Shown: piece by piece, positions 58,060-64,000 of the stretch | How the letters are laid out: every line of letters begins with the position of its first letter | Numbering within the stretch: the first letter of the stretch is position 1 | DNA from: Meconema thalassinum | Taxonomy: Eukaryota; Arthropoda; Insecta; Orthoptera; Tettigoniidae | Length of the DNA stretch: 64,000 bases | NCBI GenBank assembly: GCA_946902985.2 | Contig: OX336397.1 | Location: 151,707,890-151,771,889 of the forward strand | Reading direction: 5' to 3' | The notes under the pieces: model-generated | Seen by the model: the letters and a program-made list of their open reading frames with translations, nothing else | Database searches by the model: none | Told to the model about the DNA's origin: nothing | Translations under genes and position numbers: made by a program

Positions 58060-58206
58060 TAAAAAAGAACACACTTTCATTTTCAATTCGTTTTATTAAA
58101 ATTGTATGTTTTTTTACAAGAAGAAAACTAAACCATATTTTGTGTATACTATGAACTGGTGGACTGACTCTCAAATAAATACTTAACAATATTTAATTCA
58201 TGTTTA
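58060..58206. other. Convergent spacer between polymerase and phospholipase genes
   Basis: About 150 bp, AT-rich, with an AATAAA at about 58174 downstream of the polymerase stop and a TTTATT (AATAAA on the minus strand) within 58091-58097, as expected for back-to-back polyadenylation. Confidence 0.4.
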
Positions 58207-58649
58207 TTACTTTGTCCTTTTCCTCACTAATCCACCACCAATCATTAGCTTTGACTTCATCGCTCCTGCTACAATCAAGGCTGCAATCTTCTCACCAATA
58301 GAAGCAGTAGATGACATCACACGCTGCATGGCCTTTCTTAGAAGAATGCGGTCTGCAACTCGACGTACTTCTATATTCTTGTTGTTGTAAGCAATGTAAT
58401 GATCTCTACACGCTGCATCCAATATGTTGATTCCAGAATTCCCTTGTGCTAGACGTTGGCTTAGTTTAGTTCAGGCCCACAAAATTGATAGCCAGGAATA
58501 TGCAGTTCAATGGGAAGTAGATCAATGGCCTTGTTAACTAGACCATGACCAGCAAAGGTCAGGCATATCTTTTTCAAGCGTTGTCTTACTTTTTGGTGCT
58601 GGCGATACTGCCGCTGCTGTCTCTTCTTCCTCTTCTTCTTCGCACCCAT
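58207..58649 (-). pseudogene. Parvovirus-type phospholipase A2-like protein, broken
   Basis: The first frame (58649-58461) has a Lys/Arg-rich N-terminus and then LLPIELHIPGYQFCGP, the calcium-loop region of the viral phospholipase A2 domain found in parvovirus VP1 and in some adintoviruses, where it breaches the endosomal membrane during entry. The second frame (about 58470-58207) carries the helix with the catalytic His, but the motif reads DAACRDHYIAY, so the metal-binding Asp next to the His is Tyr. One base appears to be missing near 58470-58475. Both changes argue that the activity is lost. The C-terminus LMIGGGLVRK fits the adenovirus protease consensus. It overlaps the end of the next gene upstream. 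Confidence 0.78.
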
Positions 58650-59016
58650 GAAATGACGAAGCAAAGTCTTTACAGGACGGTATATTTGTATGCCCGTGGT
58701 ACAATTTGATGAGCTGACACGTTCCACACTGTTTCATGGAGGGCATTTTAGTGATAGACACTTGCTGGTGATGATTAAAGTCAGTGCATGGTTGTAGTTC
58801 ACGCAGACCAGGATCTCTGGTCCACTCACTAGGTACACTGTGCCAAATATTTTTCACCGCGTTTGAAGCAACATAAAAAAGGAACGCCTTGGGCAAAGCG
58901 TTCAATTCCTCGTCTGTGAAACTGTCTAGCTTCTTTTTGCAGGTGAAAAACTTGACAATAGCTCGCTCTGTGGGGTTGGCGTCCAAACCTTCAATTGCAG
59001 CCATAATTCTACACAT
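58534..59016 (-). CDS. Unknown viral protein (160 aa), acidic tail overlapping the PLA2 frame
   Basis: Not recognised. ATG at 59016 (a second at 59004). The middle has spaced Cys/His (CGTCQLIKLYH, SCKDF), possibly a zinc site. The end is EEEEEEET then Ala/Ser/Pro. That Glu run is the same DNA that encodes the Lys/Arg run of the phospholipase frame, so either the two genes overlap by about 115 bp or a slip in the (gaa)n run has split a single former gene. It lies 39 bp after the next gene upstream on the same strand, so it is part of the capsid-gene run. Confidence 0.5.
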   Translation of the reverse strand: MCRIMAAIEGLDANPTERAIVKFFTCKKKLDSFTDEELNALPKAFLFYVASNAVKNIWHSVPSEWTRDPGLRELQPCTDFNHHQQVSITKMPSMKQCGTCQLIKLYHGHTNIPSCKDFASSFHGCEEEEEEETAAAVSPAPKSKTTLEKDMPDLCWSWSS

Positions 59017-59055
59017 CCGCACTGATCGCTGGTATGTGCCACACTGTAGCCGACG

Positions 59056-59556
59056 TTACAGCGCTTTACACTCAACATGCAAGTTTTGACATGCTTTGCG
59101 AGCTAGCCAATCAAAAAGCTTCCAAACATTTTGAAGTGTTTTATTTTGTAGAGGTTCATCAGGCACGGACAGGTTGTACAGTGCAGGACATCCCAGATCA
59201 TGAAGGTCAACAAGTTGACAAGTAGAATTAACATACTGACGCAACCATTCCTTTTTTTCGCTTCCCTTTACAAAGACAAGGTCAGCGTCAAACAAGTGAG
59301 CTTTCAGAACAAGTGATAGATGATGGTAAGGAATGTCACCTTCTTTCCAGACTAGTCCCAAATTGCGTTGCAACCACTCTGATTGTCTTCTGTCCTCGTC
59401 TGACTGCAAATGCAATGGAAACGGTGGTTCAAAGATAAAACTGGTTACTCTTGGTGCCCACATGGTTGTGCAGTCAATAATTCCAACTTCTTTAAATACA
59501 AACTTGTTTCCGTTCACCTTGAAACCCTGCACGTCGGCAATCAATGTTTTCGGCAT
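59056..59556 (-). CDS. DVQGF-family unknown protein (166 aa)
   Basis: ATG at 59556. Begins MPKTLIADVQGF, followed by FKEVGI. Further on there is PPFPL near residue 50, WLQRNLGLVWKEGDI near 65-80, DADLVFVKGSEKKEWL near 95-110, and LVDLHDLGCP. The pattern of an acidic residue after a beta strand (ADVQGF), then VFVKG..K..W and DL..LGCP, resembles an RNase H-like or DnaQ-like nuclease fold, but I cannot prove catalytic residues. I believe similar uncharacterised proteins occur in arthropod genomes near mobile DNA; that is recollection, not a search. Intact frame, same strand and tight spacing as the capsid genes. Confidence 0.6.
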   Translation of the reverse strand: MPKTLIADVQGFKVNGNKFVFKEVGIIDCTTMWAPRVTSFIFEPPFPLHLQSDEDRRQSEWLQRNLGLVWKEGDIPYHHLSLVLKAHLFDADLVFVKGSEKKEWLRQYVNSTCQLVDLHDLGCPALYNLSVPDEPLQNKTLQNVWKLFDWLARKACQNLHVECKAL

Positions 59557-59647
59557 GGCGACGGATATCACATCTTCCACTACCACTGCTTCTTAACAAC
59601 TAACTGATTGGATAGGAGCGAGAAAATAATATACACACAAAAATCAA

Positions 59648-60334
59648 TTATACAATTTTATTCATAAAGTTATCAGTACATCGCTTACAATTTTTTATCA
59701 TAGGATTTGGACCATCCCAATCACAATGAGAAACTTCTCGATGCATAAAGTGTCTACGACAGGGACGGCAGGCTGCAACATCCGCCGACATACGGAGGTG
59801 TAATGGTAGCTTATCCCAATTAAGATCAATGTCGTGTGCACCGTACGCGGTCAGAAATCCAGCTGGTAAATAGGCAATCAGATGCTGCGGCATTTCACGA
59901 AGAAATTGCGCTTTATGGTAGGCGCGTATTGCTAAACTCACCAGGGTGCGATAAATCTCAAATGCTGCATCAGCGTCTCGACTTGTTGAGCAACGATCGC
60001 ATTTGCAGTTCATGCAATCTACCCGCTCTCCAACATGACAAGATGAAGCTTTGGCAACGCCATCGTCCACATTATTTGTTTGATTGGTGATGGGCTTGTT
60101 GTTGTACCCCCTGTCATGAATACCAAACGTAGACATGAATCCATCCGGTAAATAGTGAACCAGATGCGGCGGCATTCTAAGCACAGTATGATTCTTGTGA
60201 TAGGCAGTTATAGCTTCACTCACTAGGGCGCGATAAATGGTAAACCTTGAATCTTCATCTGAACTTGGTGAATCACTTTCACATTTGCAGACCCGCCTCG
60301 CAGAGGGGGTTGTGACTTCATCGTAGCTTTCCAT
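59648..60334 (-). CDS. Unknown viral protein built from an internal duplication (228 aa)
   Basis: ATG at 60334. Residues 16-76 and 110-170 are two copies of one module: CKC, then FxIYRxLVSxAIxAYHK, then MPxHLxxYLPxGFxxxxGxHD. The C-terminus (about 185-220) is Cys/His-rich (CRPCRRHFMHR, SHCDWDG, CKRC), probably a zinc finger. Such modules suggest a small helical binding domain, used twice, tethered to a zinc domain. No known family is recognised. It lies 39 bp downstream of the capsid gene and is co-oriented with it. The duplication is at protein level and the copies are well diverged, so it is old and both copies look constrained. Confidence 0.65.
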   Translation of the reverse strand: MESYDEVTTPSARRVCKCESDSPSSDEDSRFTIYRALVSEAITAYHKNHTVLRMPPHLVHYLPDGFMSTFGIHDRGYNNKPITNQTNNVDDGVAKASSCHVGERVDCMNCKCDRCSTSRDADAAFEIYRTLVSLAIRAYHKAQFLREMPQHLIAYLPAGFLTAYGAHDIDLNWDKLPLHLRMSADVAACRPCRRHFMHREVSHCDWDGPNPMIKNCKRCTDNFMNKIV

Positions 60335-60373
60335 GACTGTGAAGGGCAATGCAGGAAGACATGCTATTTATAC

Positions 60374-61582
60374 TCAGGTGAACATGTTGGACAGCGGTTG
60401 ATAAAACACTTGCGCCTCGTGAACAATAAGGCAATAGGCTGTCGTTTTTTCTGGAATAACTGTAGATGTTTCAAATTCTAGTCTGATATCAATAGTTGTT
60501 TCCTTCATCGACTCCTCCAAATACGAACAGTCCATCACCACCAGAGGCGCCTTGGACTTGAAGTCTTGTGGTGATAATAGCGGACATGCCTCTTTCTGAT
60601 AATAGGATGACTGAAAGTTTACAAACATGTCATAAAGCTTACCATATTTGTTCTTGTTAAAGTTTAAATCCATTCCCTCATAGGGAAAGGTAACACCGTT
60701 CAAAAAGAGTCGTATATTTCGTAATTGGATGTGGTCAAATTTTGATGCATCTTTATTCAGTTGATATTTGCGATCTGTTTGAAATCCAACCAGGACATAG
60801 AGGGGACGCTCTGTATACCGTGAGGTTTTTATAGACCAAGTATGTGTATCGGAGAGTGGTAATACCGGGTATTCATGCAGCTCCCAGCTTCTAAATTGAA
60901 TGGGTAAAGCTGTATCCTTCTCCACAATCTTGAGCAGACTCAATTTTTTCTGATCTGATAGAGTAACGTGCGGTACTTTCCATAGAATTCGTTGCAGTAG
61001 AATTTTTGTATCTATTGGCGCTGTATCAGCTCCCTTTAGCGCATTATAATCACTCCTGTCTCGTACAAGAATCAGATCCTGTCTTGCGTTCACAACAATG
61101 CGCTTATGATCCTCTGCAAAGCCTAGTATTAATTTTAGAGGTAAATGCCCAGTAAATGTACCATCATCGTTAATCATCCAGTCGTTGGTTGAGTTGGGAC
61201 ACCAACCAGCCATACAAAAAGCTTTACTCTCTTCGCATCCAAACGAGGGATAAAGTTTCATGACACTTGTTATGCCAACATTTCGAGTAGTATCCACTTC
61301 AATACCGTTGATCACGTAGCGAACCTCAGAAAACAAAAAGGCCAAAGCATTGTTGGCCAACTTTGACGTTGTTGGAATGGTACCATCCAATTTGGTGAGT
61401 TGTCCTTCAATCTGGATGTAACATTCATGTGGAAGCGTGTAGATATCTTGTTGGTTAATAGTAATGCGAATCTCATCATTATTATTTAGTCCCTGAGTAT
61501 ACGGATGGTAGGAATGGTGTTCAATTCTTACAATACCCTCCTGTACTTCGACAGGGTTTGTCACGTCTAGAATCGAATTCAT
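60374..61582 (-). CDS. Putative major capsid protein (402 aa)
   Basis: ATG at 61582. Starts MNSILDVTNPVEVQEG; the N-terminal third is strand-rich, with DEIRITINQQDIYTLP leading to YIQIEGQL, a layout like the first jelly roll of Maverick/adintovirus capsid proteins. Later come RPLYVLVGFQTDRKYQ, RLFLNGVTFPYEG and KLYDMFVNFQSSYY, then VFYQPLSNMFT at the end. I call it the capsid protein from size, strand pattern and its place after the protease and penton-like gene, not from a confident motif. A decayed paralogue lies at 15983-16530. Open throughout; in-frame sequence without an ATG continues to 61627. Confidence 0.6.
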   Translation of the reverse strand: MNSILDVTNPVEVQEGIVRIEHHSYHPYTQGLNNNDEIRITINQQDIYTLPHECYIQIEGQLTKLDGTIPTTSKLANNALAFLFSEVRYVINGIEVDTTRNVGITSVMKLYPSFGCEESKAFCMAGWCPNSTNDWMINDDGTFTGHLPLKLILGFAEDHKRIVVNARQDLILVRDRSDYNALKGADTAPIDTKILLQRILWKVPHVTLSDQKKLSLLKIVEKDTALPIQFRSWELHEYPVLPLSDTHTWSIKTSRYTERPLYVLVGFQTDRKYQLNKDASKFDHIQLRNIRLFLNGVTFPYEGMDLNFNKNKYGKLYDMFVNFQSSYYQKEACPLLSPQDFKSKAPLVVMDCSYLEESMKETTIDIRLEFETSTVIPEKTTAYCLIVHEAQVFYQPLSNMFT

Positions 61583-61699
61583 GACGTAAGGTGTAACCAA
61601 GTTGTTGTAGGATCTGCTTGTTGACACGTGTTAACCTGTACACGTGTTGAGCACAACTAACGCCTGTTCTTGACAGCGTTGCCGCTTTATACACTTGTT

Positions 61700-62422
61700 T
61701 CATGCTGGCTTCAGATACAGTTTGTAGGTCACAGGTGTATGAGGGTCTAACCGGATGAGACGTTGGTTTCTATTCACCAGTCTTAAGGTAATATTCCTGA
61801 TGTTGGTCACACTCACAGGATGATAGAGCACCACCGACGGGTTTTCGCGGATGATGTAACCACCAAGTGAAGTAACAATAAAATCATAAAGCGAATGCGA
61901 GGGATCTTGATTGGTGTAGACGTCTGTAATAATATTACACGTGACAGATACGTGATGATCTTCAATTATTTTCACTGGTTGGTCAGACTTGTGTATCACG
62001 TTCGGTACTAACACTTGTGGTGAATAGCCTAACAATGGCCCAATCGAATCTGGTTGAGATTTGAAATCAATCCTAAAAGAAGAAAGAATACTGCAGCGAT
62101 GTGTCACGTTGTTGGCTATGAGTTCAAACTTGCGTGTCCCGTCAAGAAATGCTTTTAGACTAAATTCCTTGGTGAGAGTTGTGTAGATGTGATCGTGAAT
62201 ATCATCTACGGTGTAGCTGCCAGACGGTAGAGTTAACACATAGTCATCGTAGTAGAACTTATCATTGACGTCTTCAATTATGTTGCAGATTCTATTATAG
62301 CCTTCAAACGAAACAAGTCCCAGCACGTAGGGTCGTCGTCCCAATTCAATAGGAGGATAAAAGTCAACAGTTACTTCCGCACCTTGTCCGTTCACTGTAA
62401 ACGTTCTACTTTCTGTTGTCAT
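61700..62422 (-). CDS. Putative penton-like minor capsid protein (240 aa)
   Basis: ATG at 62422, ten bases after the protease stop. Starts MTTESRTFTVNG and continues FYPPIELGRRPYVLGLVSF, YNRICNI, YVLTLPSGSYTVDDI and GPLLGYSPQ; the strand-rich composition fits a single jelly roll. Ends VTYKLYLKPA. In adintoviruses a penton-type protein lies beside the main capsid gene, which supports the call. A receptor-binding role cannot be read from the sequence. Spacing to the capsid gene is 117 bp. Confidence 0.5.
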   Translation of the reverse strand: MTTESRTFTVNGQGAEVTVDFYPPIELGRRPYVLGLVSFEGYNRICNIIEDVNDKFYYDDYVLTLPSGSYTVDDIHDHIYTTLTKEFSLKAFLDGTRKFELIANNVTHRCSILSSFRIDFKSQPDSIGPLLGYSPQVLVPNVIHKSDQPVKIIEDHHVSVTCNIITDVYTNQDPSHSLYDFIVTSLGGYIIRENPSVVLYHPVSVTNIRNITLRLVNRNQRLIRLDPHTPVTYKLYLKPA

Positions 62423-62432
62423 AATGACCACG

Positions 62433-62783
62433 TCACCCGCCGTGCTCGGTCTTATATAGAAAAGTCAAACATAGACGACCGCACTGTTGCGTGTTAAAAT
62501 TTTGCACTCGTTTCACATTATAGTGTATTGTTGCACTGCTTCCAAAATAGCGAACAAGCTCTGTCGGAGGAGGAAGATTTCCAAAACTGTCAAAGTACCA
62601 CACGGTTCGCCCATGCTTTATGTAGGCCACATAATGCGTTCCCGGTCCATGACTGTCATCCAAATTAACAACTGCACTTTCATGGCTCCGTGGTCGAGAC
62701 GGTAGTTGGTTGCGCATAAACACACCTCGAAAGTGGGAGATCTTTAGCTGTTTTGCATATCTTATAACTTCCTTATGCGTCAT
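62433..62783 (-). CDS. Adenovirus-type (adenain-like) maturation protease (116 aa)
   Basis: ATG at 62783. The catalytic layout of the adenovirus-type cysteine protease is visible: His50 in GTHYVAYI, Asp65 in WYFDSFG, Gln99/100 in NTQQCG and the nucleophile Cys101, followed by GRLCLTFLY. The N-terminal block FRGVFMRNQLP is typical of the Maverick/adintovirus members. It would cut capsid and core precursors during particle maturation. At 116 residues it is shorter than the adenovirus enzyme and lacks the long C-terminal helix region. Intact frame; 23 bp from the upstream gene, 10 bp from the next. Confidence 0.85.
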   Translation of the reverse strand: MTHKEVIRYAKQLKISHFRGVFMRNQLPSRPRSHESAVVNLDDSHGPGTHYVAYIKHGRTVWYFDSFGNLPPPTELVRYFGSSATIHYNVKRVQNFNTQQCGRLCLTFLYKTEHGG

Positions 62784-62806
62784 GGCTCGTCGTGGCAGTG
62801 CATTGA

Positions 62807-63259
62807 TTAACCGTTTTTTGGCGACATGTAAATGCCGAGTCCTTTCTTGTAGGGTGCTAGCTTCATGTTCACACCTTTACCGCGCAGTGCTAAGGCCTCC
62901 ATAGTTTTATTATGCCTTTCACTTTCCTTCAACTGTTGCTTCGCCTCCTCAACAGCTTTCACCGTTCGTGCTACCGCACTTGCTCTTCCAAGAAGTGAAC
63001 CCAGGGCTGATAGTCCAGCAAACAGTGCAGGTAAAAATCCACCACGTTTCGGCACAGGAATAACTCGGGCACGTTTTCTAAAACGTAGTTTACTTTTGGG
63101 ATTCACATGCAATCGTGCTGCTCGGAGTGCTTTCTTAATAGCCAACTCACTATTTGTTTCTCCGCGCGAAGCTTGACGTGCCGCATGAAGAATAGCTTTA
63201 AAGCCTTCCTTTCTTGACAACTTCTTCCTCTTCTTCACCACATATCTCTGTTTCACCAT
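62807..63259 (-). CDS. Basic core/membrane-active minor virion protein (150 aa)
   Basis: ATG at 63259 (MVKQRYVVKKRKK). The N-terminal 65 residues are very Lys/Arg-rich, as in DNA-binding core proteins. Next comes PVPKRGGFLPALFAGLSALG, a hydrophobic Gly-rich segment that could insert in membranes, then a helix (KAVEEAKQQLKESERHN). The C-terminal LALRGKGVNMK contains L-x-G-x-G, the cleavage consensus of adenovirus-type proteases, encoded by the next gene. The layout recalls the adenovirus pX and pVI proteins (a functional analogy). Intact; transcribed just before the protease. Confidence 0.7.
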   Translation of the reverse strand: MVKQRYVVKKRKKLSRKEGFKAILHAARQASRGETNSELAIKKALRAARLHVNPKSKLRFRKRARVIPVPKRGGFLPALFAGLSALGSLLGRASAVARTVKAVEEAKQQLKESERHNKTMEALALRGKGVNMKLAPYKKGLGIYMSPKNG

Positions 63260-63340
63260 CGCGACCAAAGAACAAGACAACCTCACACCGCAAAGTATAG
63301 AACTCAACTAACACTCCTCAGGAAGGGAACCTATAATTAT

Positions 63341-64000
63341 TTATTCAATGGTGGCTGTATATTCAAGTTCTATATACAGAGGAAAATCGTTCATCGTTTT
63401 CCCCGCCTCTTTTTCTTCAGACGAGAGTTTCAAGTGAAAGAATAATTTGTCTCCGGCTTTCACCGGTTGATCAATAAGTGGTTGAACACTACCGTTTAAT
63501 CGTACCTCTAAATGTTTCAAATCTGGTGCATACTCAATTACACGAATGGCACCATCATACATTAAACGGTAATTGTCATACCCCGAACGTAGTATGTAGG
63601 CGAGGTTATTGGGATCTTTTACCGGTTGTTGGTTTACAATGTGAAGCAGAAATATAGAGGGTATTGATTTAATAAAAAGCGATAACCGTTGTTCCAAAAA
63701 TCGTTTGGTCGTCACGTCGTGAGGTTGCACAGGATCAGCAACTTCGGCTATTCGTCTTCGCTTCATCTGTAGAGCGTTCTCCTTAATTTCCCACACCTTT
63801 TCCATATCAGAGTTTAAAAACCGTTTTGTACAAACATCTTGATCATCTTCAGGATCGGCCACATGCACAAGGCGTGCATTATTTGCTGTATAGCCCTTTC
63901 CAGTTAGGGTGGGCACAATACTGAGCACCTGTTTCACCTTGTTATCTACATAGTCCTTTCTAGCAGCGTGTTGTTTGTTGGAAGAGCCAGCTGAGTGATT
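63341..64000 (-). CDS. Phage-fibre-like virion protein (C-terminal 219 codons; start beyond the window)
   Basis: The frame is open to the right edge, so the start lies beyond 64000. The region repeats a motif known from phage tail fibres, where a VADP block is followed by D-V-x-TKRF/Y: AARKDYVDNKV near the edge, VADPEDDQDVCTKRFL and VADPVQPHDVTTKRFL. After these comes a beta-rich domain (YILRSGYDNYRLMYDG, RLNGSVQPLID, FPLYIELEYTATIE) that could be a trimeric tip. LTLTGKG-like LTGKG near 63900 fits the protease consensus. Likely a spike or fibre; the receptor is unknown. Stop at 63341; 81 bp before the next gene. Confidence 0.6.
   Translation of the reverse strand, partial: NHSAGSSNKQHAARKDYVDNKVKQVLSIVPTLTGKGYTANNARLVHVADPEDDQDVCTKRFLNSDMEKVWEIKENALQMKRRRIAEVADPVQPHDVTTKRFLEQRLSLFIKSIPSIFLLHIVNQQPVKDPNNLAYILRSGYDNYRLMYDGAIRVIEYAPDLKHLEVRLNGSVQPLIDQPVKAGDKLFFHLKLSSEEKEAGKTMNDFPLYIELEYTATIE

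Noticed and set aside
59333..59607. Plus-strand frames across the viral genes
   Set aside because: They are shadows of the intact minus-strand viral frames.

Overview
This window looks like a stretch of a large, repeat-rich arthropod nuclear genome, most likely an insect and possibly an orthopteran, although nothing here fixes the species. The evidence is spliced transposon genes, tRNA-derived SINEs, RTE- and Jockey-type LINE remains, a BEL/Pao element, THAP/YqaJ DNA transposons, hAT-type insertions and long satellite-like arrays. I see no ordinary host gene. Almost everything readable is a mobile element or an integrated virus.

Left part (1-9003): most of an LTR retrotransposon on the minus strand. 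Its LTRs are about 3.9 kb, and its only long internal reading frame is an 805-residue Gag-like protein with a long heptad coiled coil. A solo LTR of the same family lies at 21818-25721. From 9190 to about 20700 there are decayed LINEs, a SINE with perfect target duplications, minisatellites and a BED-finger hAT remnant. At 15440-16530 there is an old remnant of a Maverick/adintovirus-like virus, with an integrase piece and a capsid-protein piece.

Middle (20728-39934): one THAP-transposase plus YqaJ-nuclease DNA transposon of the ISL2EU type. Its transposase was split first by the 3.9 kb solo LTR (4-bp duplication GTAC) and then by an 11.3 kb BEL/Pao retrotransposon (5-bp duplication AATGG). 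Apart from these two insertions the transposase frame reads through without a break.

40-53 kb: tandem arrays and a nested stack. LINE fragments are split by two hAT-like insertions (8-bp duplications GTAGGATT and GATGACAT). Each hAT holds a second element that ends in AGCCTACTTTC-like inverted repeats and carries internal arrays with a unit of about 290 bp. The second also holds two tandem Helitron-like copies with units of about 160 bp. 53-57.6 kb holds a G-rich tract, palindromic AGGTCA half-sites, a better preserved RTE-like LINE and SINEs in inverted orientation.

Right end (57636-64000, continuing beyond the window): the most interesting part, an endogenous adintovirus/Maverick-like module. 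A truncated, frameshifted 3' end of a protein-primed type B DNA polymerase (plus strand) converges on a tightly packed minus-strand run of genes. In transcriptional order these are a phage-fibre-like protein (entering from beyond the edge), a small basic core or membrane-active protein, an adenovirus-type cysteine protease, two likely jelly-roll capsid proteins, a protein made of an internal duplication, two unknowns and a parvovirus-type phospholipase A2 domain that is now broken. The protease and three candidate substrates carrying its cleavage consensus lie together, which fits a virion maturation system. The missing ATPase, integrase and terminal repeat may lie beyond position 64000.
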